DNA of 46,722 nucleotides, from the IMG/VR virus record IMGVR_UViG_3300025097_000012, positions 1 to 46,722 of that record. The stretch is one strand, 5' to 3'. This DNA is from a virus. The translations under genes and the position numbers were made by a program. Each line of letters begins with the position of its first letter. The first letter of the stretch is position 1. A model generated the notes under the pieces. The model had not been told where the DNA came from. It saw nothing but the letters and a program-made list of their open reading frames with translations, and ran no database searches. Positions 7,810-14,972 of the stretch are shown piece after piece.

Positions 7810-8556
7810 CTATCGACAAGCGCGCGCTTTTATTTCGCCTGAAGCACATAAAGCCTCTAAAGCATGATCAATATTGAGTACTTGGATAGGCTGAATCCAA
7901 ATTAAATTATCAATAACCTGCAAACGCGGGCGCGTTTCCACATCTAGTCCCCATAAAACCCCGACAATATCGCCTTCAGAATCGTATACAACAGAGCCGC
8001 TGCAGCCAAACCACCCATGGGTGTGCAGTAAAATTTGAATTCCTTCGTCCCGTAAAATTTCATAACCTGCAACTCTACCTCTAAATGTCATCAATTGGTG
8101 CGAAGATGGAAAACCGGAATAAGTGATTTCCTCTCCGATTTCAGTAAGTTTTTCGGCCGGAGAAAACTTTAATGGAACTACACTATCAAACTCCTCCAAC
8201 ATGTATAAGACTGAAATATCATGCACCGGATCGGCATAAATCAACATGGCTTTCTTTATTTCGCCGTTGGCAACTGCGTTATAAATGAAGCCAACGTCAT
8301 CATCTGTTACATGCTGTGCCGTTAACATTAGTGTAAGCCCTTTATATTTGACCAACGAGCCAGACCCATGAGTGCCCCGTAAAGATATCACCTTGACAGC
8401 AGCTTTTCTTACCTTTTCCTCGACAACAGTCATGGTGGAACTGACCGTCACGGGTTCAGTATATAATTCAGTATTTAATCTTGGCTCGACAGAAGATTCA
8501 GAAGCGTGAACTGTCAAGCTAAGCAGTGCGCATACAATAGCCAATAATTTTTTCAT
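7810..8556 (-). CDS. Exported trypsin-like serine protease (248 aa)
   Basis: A signal peptide (MKKLLAIVCALLSLTVHASE) precedes a chymotrypsin-fold protease domain with a complete triad: T-A-Q-H82, D-P-V-H-D113 and G-C-S186-G-S. This is the S1/Do-like pattern without a PDZ domain, so cleavage of proteins in the periplasm or outside the cell is expected. Spacing and length (about 200-residue domain) are normal for small bacterial trypsin-like proteases. A second, membrane-anchored one is at 32.6 kb. A role in lysis, envelope remodelling or defence evasion is speculation. Confidence 0.85.
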   Translation of the reverse strand: MKKLLAIVCALLSLTVHASESSVEPRLNTELYTEPVTVSSTMTVVEEKVRKAAVKVISLRGTHGSGSLVKYKGLTLMLTAQHVTDDDVGFIYNAVANGEIKKAMLIYADPVHDISVLYMLEEFDSVVPLKFSPAEKLTEIGEEITYSGFPSSHQLMTFRGRVAGYEILRDEGIQILLHTHGWFGCSGSVVYDSEGDIVGVLWGLDVETRPRLQVIDNLIWIQPIQVLNIDHALEALCASGEIKARACR

Positions 8557-8595
8557 TTTTAATTAATTCCTCATCTCTAATTATGTATAACTAAG

Positions 8596-8748
8596 CTATT
8601 TTCTTAAGAAAACAAAATTAAGTAACAAAATATTTAATAATGATAAGCCCTGAAGTTCTAAATTGTTAGCGAAAGTCGCGAATGCAAATAAAAGTAAGTT
8701 TATTGCAATACAAATCAATGATGCATAAAAGAATATTTTATTGAGCAT
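8596..8748 (-). CDS. Small hydrophobic protein (50 aa)
   Basis: A 50-codon frame whose ATG lies 11 nt inside the 3' end of the upstream gene. Residues 5-27 and 34-48 are hydrophobic, so two membrane segments are possible. It ends ..FLRK. The overlap and absence of frame breaks support it; there is no recognised family and no independent promoter. Confidence 0.5.
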   Translation of the reverse strand: MLNKIFFYASLICIAINLLLFAFATFANNLELQGLSLLNILLLNFVFLRK

Positions 8749-8992
8749 GAGAGATGATTTCTATACTTCCCGCGCTGCAGCATTGAATACGTTTATCTTT
8801 AAACATAAATACATTAACGCTGGGACCAATTAACATTTGATTACCGGATTCATATACAATGTCGCTAATCACGATGCCCATTTCATAAACCCATTCTTCC
8901 GCGCCTCTCATACCTGGGCCACCGCGCGCGCCAGTGTAGATCCGATCGCGAACCAGATCTCCCTTTTTGATTTCCCATACAATGTCATTCAT
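8738..8992 (-). CDS. KGDLV-type SH3/KOW-like small protein (84 aa)
   Basis: MNDIVWEIKKGDLV opens the protein. It follows the pattern of the family that fills the central region: G-D-L-V, a loop, a hydrophobic M-G-I-V-I-S strand near residue 38, and I-E-I-I-S near the end. This alternation of short beta strands suggests an SH3-like barrel. It overlaps the upstream gene by ATGA. Function unknown. Confidence 0.65.
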   Translation of the reverse strand: MNDIVWEIKKGDLVRDRIYTGARGGPGMRGAEEWVYEMGIVISDIVYESGNQMLIGPSVNVFMFKDKRIQCCSAGSIEIISHAQ

Positions 8993-9492
8993 AGATTTAA
9001 GATTTCTTCTTGCATCCAGTCCCAGCCGCCCTCATAAGTATCAAAAACGGGCGAGATTCCCACGATATAACGCGCGGTGGCACCTTCTAAAGCGGCCCAT
9101 TGCCATCGCCAATTGGATTTCTTACAAAAAATAAGACCGATAGTAATTGAAGTTTTAGTTTCAGAAAATCGCTCACGCGGTATTTGATTAATATATTTTC
9201 GTAAAACACGATTTCGATTATTTTGTGCCACCTTTTTGCCCTCTTCGCCTATGTCTACTTGCCTTTTTTGCGATAAATCGCTTCGGAGCACTATAAGCTT
9301 CGCGCGCCGAATTTTTTCGGTAAAATTTTCTTTAATTTCCGTATTAAAGTATTCGGTCACAGTGTCCGGATCATCATATTCAAACACATGAAAAGGTGCT
9401 TTCGCACGCTTTCCACTCTTAAACAGCTTATACACATTCCAATTATAACTCAAGATACCCCCTTTTGGTATTACTAAACAACTGACTGCCAT
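8989..9492 (-). CDS. Protein of unknown function (167 aa)
   Basis: Begins MAVSCLVIPKGG, 19 nt inside the end of the upstream gene. The sequence is mixed alpha/beta with a basic middle (residues 60-110) and a Trp-rich C-terminal third (KKSNWRWQWAALEG near 123-136). No motif recognised. Coupled by ATGA to the downstream KGDLV gene. Confidence 0.6.
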   Translation of the reverse strand: MAVSCLVIPKGGILSYNWNVYKLFKSGKRAKAPFHVFEYDDPDTVTEYFNTEIKENFTEKIRRAKLIVLRSDLSQKRQVDIGEEGKKVAQNNRNRVLRKYINQIPRERFSETKTSITIGLIFCKKSNWRWQWAALEGATARYIVGISPVFDTYEGGWDWMQEEILNL

Positions 9493-9752
9493 ATTATTAT
9501 ACCAAGAATAATAGAAACTTTTAAGTAATCTTCTTCTAAAATTCTAAATTGTGAGAAGGTCTTGAATTTCGAGATCAGTGGGCCGTCACTCCAACGCACT
9601 TCCCAAAAATACATATCATCGAGTTCCATATCGACGCGTCTATCGCGTTTAATCAGAAATCCAACGTTGCCCGTTGAAGCTTCAATTATAATATCGCCAG
9701 GAGAAAATTTAATGTCATCCATCTCTTCTCGTAGCGTACCCGGCGATATCAT
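9474..9752 (-). CDS. PGDII-type SH3/KOW-like small protein (92 aa)
   Basis: S-P-G-D-I-I-I-E near residues 17-24, N-V-G-F-L-I-K at 29-35 and Y-F-W-E-V-R-W at 48-54 follow the small barrel pattern of the MKVGDLV family. The start could be ATG 9752 or the internal ATG at 9722 (MDDIKF); no strong Shine-Dalgarno decides. The C terminus is hydrophobic. Confidence 0.55.
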   Translation of the reverse strand: MISPGTLREEMDDIKFSPGDIIIEASTGNVGFLIKRDRRVDMELDDMYFWEVRWSDGPLISKFKTFSQFRILEEDYLKVSIILGIIIWQSVV

Positions 9753-9764
9753 ACCCTAAATACT

Positions 9765-10037
9765 TTATGAAAGGATTAAAGCGCCGGAGGCATACAGTAT
9801 TTTTAATCCAGATTCGGTGTAAGTTTGCAAATGATCATCAGGGCCGGACCAATATATGTCCCACACCATTATAAACGCATCTGCGTCAGTACCGTAATAG
9901 TCATTCTCAAATAAGTTATAATGGCGAAGCAATACGCCCACATCTTTATTGACAGTGTCAATAACAATATCGCCAACTTTAAAATGTGGTTGCTTCTCTT
10001 CCAAACTTAATTTTGAGCCACTTTCGATCTCCCACAC
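9765..10037 (-). CDS. KVGDIV-type SH3/KOW-like small protein (about 90 aa)
   Basis: The core F-K-V-G-D-I-V-I, then D-V-G-V-L-L and V-W-D-I-Y-W-S-G, belong to the small barrel family. The start is uncertain. GTG at 10037 gives V-W-E-I-E, which parallels the V-W-E-I-K start region of the gene at 8.7 kb; a TTG further upstream would overlap the neighbouring gene by over 100 nt. Confidence 0.5.
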   Translation of the reverse strand: MWEIESGSKLSLEEKQPHFKVGDIVIDTVNKDVGVLLRHYNLFENDYYGTDADAFIMVWDIYWSGPDDHLQTYTESGLKILYASGALILS

Positions 10038-10269
10038 AAGTTGCCATGAGTTCTTCAATGGCAATCTCGGCTTCCTCGACTTCTCCTCCAACAGTAATTA
10101 TACAGTCGACGCGAGGAACCTTGATTGGAACCAATTTTTTCTTATCTACAATTGTAGAAGGAATTAAGTCGTGCGTATAAGGCACTCTATCCGCGCCGAC
10201 GTGCTTAGCGTAACTAACAACGCATAAAATAGTAAACACACCAACGCCAATAACAGTAAAAAATTTCAT
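9979..10269 (-). CDS. Signal-peptide-bearing small protein (96 aa)
   Basis: ATG 10269 has GGAG eight bases upstream and opens M-K-F-F-T-V-I-G-V-G-V-F, a signal peptide or membrane anchor of about 20 residues ending near SYA. The remainder is acidic with one internal Cys-Val-Gly-Asp. Likely exported or anchored. No family recognised. Its 3' end overlaps the start of the next KVGDIV gene. Confidence 0.55.
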   Translation of the reverse strand: MKFFTVIGVGVFTILCVVSYAKHVGADRVPYTHDLIPSTIVDKKKLVPIKVPRVDCIITVGGEVEEAEIAIEELMATCVGDRKWLKIKFGREATTF

Positions 10270-10324
10270 GATTTTGTACTCCATGCCACAAAAGCAGCTA
10301 AAAATATAATGTCACATATATAGT

Positions 10325-10507
10325 TTAAACAATCATGTAATGTCCACGATTTCGCCAAACCATCCAATTTAATTTATGAATTTTCGGAAACTTAACATGC
10401 ATCATGTTAGTTTCCCTATCGACCGTCATCACAAAGCCAAGAGAACGCTTTTGTGGAGTGAGATCTTTTATAAAGTCTCCCTTCTCGGCCGACGTAAATA
10501 GAACCAC
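10325..10507 (-). CDS. KGDFI-type SH3/KOW-like small protein (60 aa)
   Basis: GTG start at 10507 with a purine-rich stretch upstream. E-K-G-D-F-I-K-D-L, L-G-F-V-M-T-V-D and M-H-V-K-F-P-K give the strand pattern of the family. It is the shortest member in this flank. Function unknown. Confidence 0.55.
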   Translation of the reverse strand: MVLFTSAEKGDFIKDLTPQKRSLGFVMTVDRETNMMHVKFPKIHKLNWMVWRNRGHYMIV

Positions 10508-10514
10508 TTCCGCT

Positions 10515-10928
10515 TTATACCTTAATCCTATCGATGATGTAAGGATGGTGGAAGGAAAGATCTTTATAAAGCCTCTTAATCACTTTCTTGGTGATTTCGC
10601 CAATCTCTTCCTTCGTGGCTTTAGAATTAAGCGCCTTTGAAATTTCATCTTCGAGTGCCTTTTTGAGTTCTTTCTTGAGAGATTTGTCCAATTCCTTGGA
10701 AATCATGGATTTAATTTCGGCTTTATCGGTCTTGGTAAGTTCCTCTGTCATATGTTTGATCTGCCGCATGATATTATTAATTACCCCTTTGTCAATACCC
10801 TGCTCCTTAAGCCACGTTGCAATCTTGTCGTCAGACTCACCATCACGCTTCTTGGCCTTGGCTACGCGACTGGCGCGCGCGATACGCATCTCTTCAACAA
10901 TCAAGGCTTTTAACTGATTCATATTCAT
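10515..10928 (-). CDS. Lys/Glu-rich helical protein with class II-like tag (137 aa)
   Basis: Start MNMNQLKALIVEEM resembles the class II tag (L-K-x-x-I-x-E-E); I-V-E fits (L/I)-x-E. The body is almost wholly helical and charged, with a heptad-like K/E pattern (residues 65-115), and ends HHPYIIDRI. A TTGACA-N17-TATGAT promoter ends two bases before the ATG, so translation may begin at the very 5' end of the message, perhaps at the second ATG (10922). Possibly a head-internal or scaffold-like protein. Confidence 0.65.
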   Translation of the reverse strand: MNMNQLKALIVEEMRIARASRVAKAKKRDGESDDKIATWLKEQGIDKGVINNIMRQIKHMTEELTKTDKAEIKSMISKELDKSLKKELKKALEDEISKALNSKATKEEIGEITKKVIKRLYKDLSFHHPYIIDRIKV

Positions 10929-10929
10929 T

Positions 10930-10958
10930 ATCATACCATAAATAGTATCAAATGTCAA
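10930..10958 (-). promoter_or_regulatory. Sigma-70 type promoter
   Basis: TTGACA at 10953-10958, 17-bp spacer, TATGAT at 10930-10935, read on the minus strand. The spacer contains CTATTTAT. The start codon of the gene follows directly, implying a leaderless or nearly leaderless transcript. Confidence 0.7.
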
Positions 10959-10963
10959 TGAGA

Positions 10964-11218
10964 CTACTTAATTTCCTCAGAAATTTCCGCATCTAACCTC
11001 TGAAGTATTAGATTTCGTCGCTCTACCGGCAGTGATGCCAAATATTCTACAATCACATTTACCGAAGCTTCGATATATGTCGCGCCCTGTTCATCACAAT
11101 AGGGACATGATTTCCATTTAGTTGGGTTTAAGGGATCGTGATATCCGCCGGCGCTGTGCATGCGCGAGCCGCGGCACACTGTACATCGGATCCGCAGCAA
11201 TAATTTAAGGTTACCCAT
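10964..11218 (-). CDS. Zinc-ribbon small protein (84 aa)
   Basis: Two Cys pairs, C-T-V-C (12-15) and C-P-Y-C (38-41), flank a Gly/His-rich linker as in DnaJ-type or ribbon zinc folds. A helical C-terminal tail follows (VERRNLILQRLDAEISEE). It probably binds one zinc and a partner protein or nucleic acid; the target is unknown. Its start overlaps the stop of the upstream zinc protein. Confidence 0.6.
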   Translation of the reverse strand: MGNLKLLLRIRCTVCRGSRMHSAGGYHDPLNPTKWKSCPYCDEQGATYIEASVNVIVEYLASLPVERRNLILQRLDAEISEEIK

Positions 11219-11504
11219 ATTTCACTATCCTATATGGTACCACCTGACCACTGTGGTCATATACGATCACCCGACCGTCTTTATTCCGCTTGACAAAGCC
11301 TTCCCAATTGCAATTAATAGCCGTCTGTGGGTCTACAATAATGCGCGTAGCCTTGGGGCTATTCGAACACATTGCCGACCCGGGATCGTCGATGGCTAGC
11401 CCGTATGCGTACCAATGTATCTTTGCTCTGCACTGTGGACATAGCGGAATCAGATCGAAAAGCGGTAGTCTATCGTATGGTATGCCGGCGGCGGCCCTGC
11501 TCAT
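11211..11504 (-). CDS. Cys-pair small protein (97 aa)
   Basis: Contains C-P-Q-C (22-25) and further Cys at about residues 46 and 64. The second half, F-V-K-R-N-K-D-G-R-V-I-V-Y-D, looks like beta strands. A zinc site is plausible but only one C-x-x-C pair is clear. Function unknown. It is one of three consecutive Cys-pair proteins. Confidence 0.5.
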   Translation of the reverse strand: MSRAAAGIPYDRLPLFDLIPLCPQCRAKIHWYAYGLAIDDPGSAMCSNSPKATRIIVDPQTAINCNWEGFVKRNKDGRVIVYDHSGQVVPYRIVKYG

Positions 11505-11531
11505 GACGTCATATGACGGTTAATGCTGCGT

Positions 11532-11717
11532 TCATATAGAGCCTGTAGTATTTGCTTGGGGATTTTTTCGGCCATCGCTATTCTCCGAACGTGAATCGTC
11601 TATCGTCTTGTATAAGTATTTGTTCTCGACAATTGCGCTCAGCAATCTTTCACATTCCGGACAATGCGCCGGTAAAGTTCGTACGATGCCCGTCAGACAA
11701 TGCATGCATGTGTACAT
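11532..11717 (-). CDS. Zinc-ribbon small protein (61 aa)
   Basis: C-M-H-C (4-7) and C-P-E-C (19-22) form a typical zinc ribbon. A polar tail follows. Start 11717 has AGGAG seven bases upstream and lies 18 nt downstream of a sigma-70 type -10, so this is the first gene of its transcript. Confidence 0.65.
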   Translation of the reverse strand: MYTCMHCLTGIVRTLPAHCPECERLLSAIVENKYLYKTIDDSRSENSDGRKNPQANTTGSI

Positions 11718-11735
11718 GTGTTCTCCTTTAAACTA

Positions 11736-11764
11736 ATTATAACATTAAATGCGGCTTAGGTCAA
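11736..11764 (-). promoter_or_regulatory. Sigma-70 type promoter for the zinc-ribbon genes
   Basis: TTGACC (11759-11764), 17-bp spacer, consensus TATAAT (11736-11741) on the minus strand. It has a single box, unlike the triple modules of the central region. Confidence 0.75.
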
Positions 11765-11952
11765 TTATTAAAGCTTGGGAATTTTTTAGGCGCAGATCGA
11801 ACGGAGGCTAAGCACGCCCGGCGCAGCGTGGCATCCGTCGAGACATACATTCGGGTAGGGGGGAGGGAGGGGGGTACCCCCATATGCCCCCTACAACCTA
11901 CGCTTTCAGTTAGCGATACAATTGAGGTTATATGTTAACTGTGTCTATGTTA
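11765..11952. other. Gap between zinc-ribbon promoter and small membrane ORF
   Basis: About 190 bases with no credible gene. It holds a G-rich run at about 11857-11877 that ends in the palindrome GGGGGTACCCCC. No T-tract follows on either strand, so I do not call a terminator. Confidence 0.4.
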
Positions 11953-12090
11953 CTATAGGTCAAAGGCATCATCGCTATAGTATCTGTTTGCATATAGTAT
12001 ATTAACATACAGTGCAGTAAACACAGTTGACCAGAAGGCTATAGCTGCTGTAGTCTGTATTACTTTCTTTATTGTATTAGTCTCGCACAT
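11953..12090 (-). CDS. Small single-pass membrane protein (45 aa)
   Basis: ATG 12090 is preceded by GAGGTG at a good distance. The protein has a charged start, a hydrophobic segment (residues 13-31, VIQTTAAIAFWSTVFTALY) and a polar acidic tail. It fits the series of tiny membrane proteins in this genome. The TAATG overlap with the upstream ORF supports translation of both. Confidence 0.55.
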   Translation of the reverse strand: MCETNTIKKVIQTTAAIAFWSTVFTALYVNILYANRYYSDDAFDL

Positions 12091-12230
12091 TAAGATGTCA
12101 CCTCATTATGTTTAATTAGTATTACTCTCGGTACTTTTCCTCTCCCTTTAAGGGGAAGGTTAATTAAGTAGTTGATATTACAGCTCTTTTTAAAACGGCT
12201 TGTTGCGCGCATTGGGCAGATATGGGGCAT
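12090..12230 (-). CDS. Possible small basic protein (46 aa)
   Basis: An open frame from ATG 12230 (or ATG 12212) ending TAATG at the next start. Basic, with K-G-R-G-K near the middle. The only support is the overlap; there is no good Shine-Dalgarno, so it is tentative. Confidence 0.3.
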   Translation of the reverse strand: MPHICPMRATSRFKKSCNINYLINLPLKGRGKVPRVILIKHNEVTS

Positions 12231-12599
12231 TAATGTGTGAAAGTCTCCGTTAGTCTTCGTTATATACAGTATATACGTAAGGTGTTACAGTGCTTAAGCA
12301 GGCGGCCAACGTTTGTTTGCTGCGGCATGACGACCCCTCGTCAGTCGCGATCGCTCTGTGTCAGACGTGCATGCTGCGGTTGCTATGTAGGGTAAAAACG
12401 TATACATTTCAAGTACATATAAACAAATACGGACAATAGATGGCATGCAAAAAAAAGTGCTTGACAGCGGTGGGGTGCATATGTATTAAGATCTCCAGCA
12501 CACTAACGCACTCTATCACTACCTCTCTATTACTATTATGTTATTGCTTTCCTTTGTTTCTGTTCTCGCGGAACTACCTTAAGCCACTGAAGAGTATAT
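12231..12599. other. Intergenic region without a gene
   Basis: About 370 bases. The only promoter-like signal reads on the plus strand (TTGACA 12461-12466, 17 bp, TATTAA 12484-12489), facing the minus-strand array, so any product would be antisense or non-coding. One copy of the GTTTGTTT octamer is at 12311. No ORF above 25 codons convinces me. Confidence 0.4.
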
Positions 12600-12791
12600 C
12601 TATTCTTTTTGTGTAGTCTCGCGACTTTCGTTGACCAACTCTAAGTTATACGCCGGATAGTGTTTGCCATCGTGTAATGTGTAAATGGTACCATAACCCA
12701 CGAATCGCTCACGAACACCCGGCCGGCCGAGGGTCTTAACAACAACCATCACTCGACCATCGCGTGTTCTTACTAAATCACCTACTTTCAC
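12600..12791 (-). CDS. MKVGDLV array protein (63 aa)
   Basis: GTG start in the conserved seam (GTGAAAGTAGGTGA). M-K-V-G-D-L-V-R, R-V-M-V-V-V-K strand, G-Y-G-T-I-Y and a final L-E-L-V-N-E-S-R followed by a short extra tail (ETTQKE). It is the last gene of the first array and so has no successor to start. Predicted SH3/KOW-like barrel of unknown role. Confidence 0.75.
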   Translation of the reverse strand: MKVGDLVRTRDGRVMVVVKTLGRPGVRERFVGYGTIYTLHDGKHYPAYNLELVNESRETTQKE

Positions 12792-13005
12792 TGATTACCT
12801 CTAATTCGTCAATGTTCCATTCTATAACATGTCCGCTACAGTGCAGCACTTCCACATCAATTGTATAGGCACTCCCGCATTCCCCGCAGCATGGCGAGCG
12901 TTCCCACGAAGCGAGAACGATACCAATTAGGGAATACACGCGTGTTCCTGTATGGTTTTCGCTCCCCAGTGTGTTCAGACACCGCACTAAATCACCGACG
13001 TTCAT
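12778..13005 (-). CDS. MKVGDLV array protein (75 aa) with Cys cluster
   Basis: MNVGDLVRC start, L-I-G-I-V-L strand, then C-C-x-x-C (residues 38-42) that could bind zinc, and the seam C terminus L-E-V-I-S-E-S-R. The last 14 nt overlap the next gene, with GAGGT (codons E-V) acting as its Shine-Dalgarno. Confidence 0.75.
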   Translation of the reverse strand: MNVGDLVRCLNTLGSENHTGTRVYSLIGIVLASWERSPCCGECGSAYTIDVEVLHCSGHVIEWNIDELEVISESR

Positions 13006-13012
13006 AACACAC

Positions 13013-13114
13013 TTAAGTTTGCTTCAGGAATGCAGCTACAAAGGCGAGAACTTCAAACCGAAACTCCCATATAATGATGGCTACTACTGCTGTAACTAAT
13101 CTATCTCTCCACAT
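13013..13114 (-). CDS. Tiny membrane protein (33 aa)
   Basis: ATG 13114 is one base after the stop of the upstream array gene. MWRDRLVTAVVAIIIWEFRFEVLAFVAAFLKQT forms one hydrophobic helix. Function unknown; its place inside a coupled operon and clean frame support it. Confidence 0.5.
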   Translation of the reverse strand: MWRDRLVTAVVAIIIWEFRFEVLAFVAAFLKQT

Positions 13115-13116
13115 GT

Positions 13117-13320
13117 TTACCCCGCACTTACCACTTCGATATCACGGTGCCATACTCTTTGTGTATATGAAGTCACACTACCAAATGCTGACCATCTTAC
13201 CACGTAACGAATACCAAGCTCGGGGTTAAGCATATCGACGGGCGCTATTCCCAGAATAATGCCCAGCACGGGATCGAGTGACATGTCGTCTCTTACCTTC
13301 ACCAGATCACCTACTTTCAC
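13117..13320 (-). CDS. MKVGDLV array protein (67 aa)
   Basis: The frame extends further, but the seam GTG at 13320 is the start (V-K-V-G-D-L-V-K-V). L-G-I-I-L-G-I, Y-V-V-R-W-S and I-E-V-V-S-A-G complete the family pattern. The C terminus lacks E-S-R because the next gene does not begin in the seam. Confidence 0.75.
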   Translation of the reverse strand: MKVGDLVKVRDDMSLDPVLGIILGIAPVDMLNPELGIRYVVRWSAFGSVTSYTQRVWHRDIEVVSAG

Positions 13321-13525
13321 TGATAACCTCAAACGCGCGCCCCGAAAGAGAATGTACGTATTCAAACTTCGGAAACAAAATCATATGGTAGTGGTGCTGT
13401 TGGTTCACGATAAAACCAATCTCACCCTTGATCGCATATTTCATTGGAATACAACACTGCGTTTTCTTATCAACTCCAGCGGTCGATGGTTGCCATATAC
13501 ACCGAACCAGATCACCGACTTTCAC
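13307..13525 (-). CDS. MKVGDLV array protein (72 aa)
   Basis: Seam GTG at 13525; V-K-V-G-D-L-V-R-C-I-W, a middle with C-C-I-P, E-I-G-F-I-V-N strand and F-E-V-I-S-E-S-R. Overlaps both neighbours by 14 nt through the seam. Confidence 0.75.
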   Translation of the reverse strand: MKVGDLVRCIWQPSTAGVDKKTQCCIPMKYAIKGEIGFIVNQQHHYHMILFPKFEYVHSLSGRAFEVISESR

Positions 13526-13733
13526 TGATAACCTCCAAACACTCGGCGTCGATCCAACTTGGTTCGCGGGCCCCATTCAAGAGCACCCAAGCGTTATGTT
13601 TTCCGCCTCGTACGACCAGCCCAATCAGTTGCCTTTTGTTGCTCCCCCGACGCCGGACAACACGCGCTGGGGGTCCAGAAGGCGTATCATAACTTTCACA
13701 AAATGAATATAGAACCATATCACCGGGTTGCAT
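13512..13733 (-). CDS. MKVGDLV array protein (73 aa)
   Basis: ATG at 13733 opens MQPGDMVLY. R-Q-L-I-G-L-V-V-R and W-V-L-L-N-G strands, ending L-E-V-I-S-E-S-R. The upstream seam here has a variant sequence (ATGCAACCCGGTGA) but keeps exactly 14 nt of overlap. Confidence 0.75.
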   Translation of the reverse strand: MQPGDMVLYSFCESYDTPSGPPARVVRRRGSNKRQLIGLVVRGGKHNAWVLLNGAREPSWIDAECLEVISESR

Positions 13734-13917
13734 TGATTAGCACCATGTCGCTTGTCGAAATTGCATATGGGTGTAGCTTACCGTTGATCATCACCTTCCA
13801 CCAACGTTTAGGCGTCGAGGAAGGTTGGCAAACATGAGAGCCGATGATAAGACCCATCTTTCCATCATACTGTGGATAGCAAACCATACAAAGTCTAACC
13901 AAATCACCGGCTTTCAT
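13720..13917 (-). CDS. MKVGDLV array protein (65 aa)
   Basis: ATG at 13917 opens MKAGDLVRL. M-G-L-I-I-G-S strand, W-W-K-V-M-I-N-G strand, and V-L-I-N-A-T-R at the end, where the usual I-S-E-S-R has changed together with the successor's start. Confidence 0.75.
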   Translation of the reverse strand: MKAGDLVRLCMVCYPQYDGKMGLIIGSHVCQPSSTPKRWWKVMINGKLHPYAISTSDMVLINATR

Positions 13918-14054
13918 CAGACTCTTCCATATTGCATGAGGTACATCCCGAAGCACATGAGTTTCCACCCTAACCAGCCTCTTAAATCAGCGGCTACTCT
14001 GTTCATGCGAACACTCCGAAAGCGTCCCGGCGATACCACGTCACCGACTTTCAT
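13917..14054 (-). CDS. Degenerate MKVGDLV array protein (45 aa)
   Basis: Starts MKVGDVVSPGRF in a standard seam, but the middle lacks the family strands and the end (M-Q-Y-G-R-V) is not the seam. It joins the next gene by TGATG instead. It may be a remnant whose C-terminal half was lost by a frameshift or deletion. Confidence 0.5.
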   Translation of the reverse strand: MKVGDVVSPGRFRSVRMNRVAADLRGWLGWKLMCFGMYLMQYGRV

Positions 14055-14250
14055 TTACTGCCTCCAGATGATAACGAAAGTACCAGTTGCCTGCGTCACG
14101 GACGCCAACGAATTCGGGAGCCAATGTATAAAACCACTTCGCTCGATATTCGCGGTGCCACTGCCGTTCGGCGTCCACTGTTTCCCTTATTTCCGTTATG
14201 ATACCCATAGTTCCATCGGTGCGTAAACGCACCAGATCACTGACTTTCAT
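14041..14250 (-). CDS. MKVGDLV array protein, duplicate of the 24.0 kb gene (69 aa)
   Basis: M-K-V-S-D-L-V-R-L-R-T-D-G-T-M-G-I-I-T, E-Y-R-A-K-W-F-Y-T and N-W-Y-F-R-Y-H-L-E-A-V-N-E-S-R are shared almost unchanged with the gene at 23964-24191; the two differ mainly by an indel in the middle. This is the clearest link between the two arrays. Confidence 0.8.
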   Translation of the reverse strand: MKVSDLVRLRTDGTMGIITEIRETVDAERQWHREYRAKWFYTLAPEFVGVRDAGNWYFRYHLEAVNESR

Positions 14251-14254
14251 AACG

Positions 14255-14431
14255 TTACCTGCTCGACACCGCACTAATCACCTCGCACTTCTGGATGTAG
14301 GACATGGGCAACCACCCAATGTTTCCGTTATTAATACAAATGACTTTCGCGCCCTTTCCGGCGTCAATGGCCACAATGATACCATGGTCCTGAGGGAATT
14401 CAAAATCTCTGATGAGATCACCGACTGTCAT
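14255..14431 (-). CDS. MKVGDLV array protein (58 aa)
   Basis: ATG at 14431 opens MTVGDLIRDF; G-I-I-V-A-I-D, K-V-I-C-I-N-N-G strands and C-E-V-I-S-A-V-S-S-R at the end. The final overlap is replaced by a short gap before the next start. Start overlap with the upstream gene is exactly 14 nt. Confidence 0.7.
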   Translation of the reverse strand: MTVGDLIRDFEFPQDHGIIVAIDAGKGAKVICINNGNIGWLPMSYIQKCEVISAVSSR

Positions 14432-14615
14432 TGATCACCTCTAAATATTTTTCGTTCACCACTACCCTGTCACCGTGAATAAGCACACACCAAAAAATAT
14501 CGGTCGCAGGGCGAGGAGGCAGAAGAGGCGATGCTCGATTAACAATCAATCCAACCGTCCATGCCGCAGGTCCGGTCGGTGGCTGCGATGGTTTTACCAA
14601 GTCACCGACTGTCAT
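14418..14615 (-). CDS. MKVGDLV array protein (65 aa)
   Basis: MTVGDLVKP start, V-G-L-I-V-N strand, W-C-V-L-I-H-G-D strand, and Y-L-E-V-I-N-D-S-R. The seam variant ATGACAGTCGGTGA gives N-D-S-R instead of S-E-S-R. Confidence 0.75.
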   Translation of the reverse strand: MTVGDLVKPSQPPTGPAAWTVGLIVNRASPLLPPRPATDIFWCVLIHGDRVVVNEKYLEVINDSR

Positions 14616-14829
14616 TGATCACCTCCAGATCGCTGCTGCGAAACTGGTGAATAAGTCCGGTGCAACTCACCAACACGTCCCAGGCATCGCCTCGGACAGC
14701 AATTCGCATAGAAGGAGGGTACTTTTTGAGAATGATGCCAGTCTGATACCTGGGATCGTAGCTATGCGGAGCCGCAGCGGGCGGGTAGGCATGGTACCAC
14801 CGGAATTTTACGAGATCGCCAGTTTTCAT
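14602..14829 (-). CDS. MKVGDLV array protein (75 aa)
   Basis: MKTGDLVKFRW start, Q-T-G-I-I-L-K strand, W-D-V-L-V-S strand and L-E-V-I-N-D-S-R. It overlaps the upstream gene by ATGA and the downstream one by the 14-nt seam. Confidence 0.75.
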   Translation of the reverse strand: MKTGDLVKFRWYHAYPPAAAPHSYDPRYQTGIILKKYPPSMRIAVRGDAWDVLVSCTGLIHQFRSSDLEVINDSR

Positions 14830-14972
14830 TTGAACACCATTACATCCTGACGAACAAGCCAGTGCCCGTTATGGAGTTGAATGCAGCTTGAGAGTTCATG
14901 AGTCTGAACAATGATACCAGTCGTGCCCTTGAGGGGTCCGACTAATACCCAAACCAGATCCCCAACTCTCAC
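14826..14972 (-). CDS. MKVGDLV array protein (48 aa)
   Basis: GTG start opens V-R-V-G-D-L-V-W-V; K-G-T-T-G-I-I-V-Q and C-I-Q-L-H-N-G-H-W-L-V strands follow, matching the minimal barrel. It is the shortest complete member. The GTGA overlap with the upstream gene and ATGA with the downstream one show coupling without the seam. Confidence 0.65.
   Translation of the reverse strand: MRVGDLVWVLVGPLKGTTGIIVQTHELSSCIQLHNGHWLVRQDVMVFK

Noticed and set aside
11857-11877. G-rich run as a terminator or replication origin
   Set aside because: The palindrome has no T-tract, and there are no iterons, DnaA boxes or AT-rich unwinding pattern I can show.
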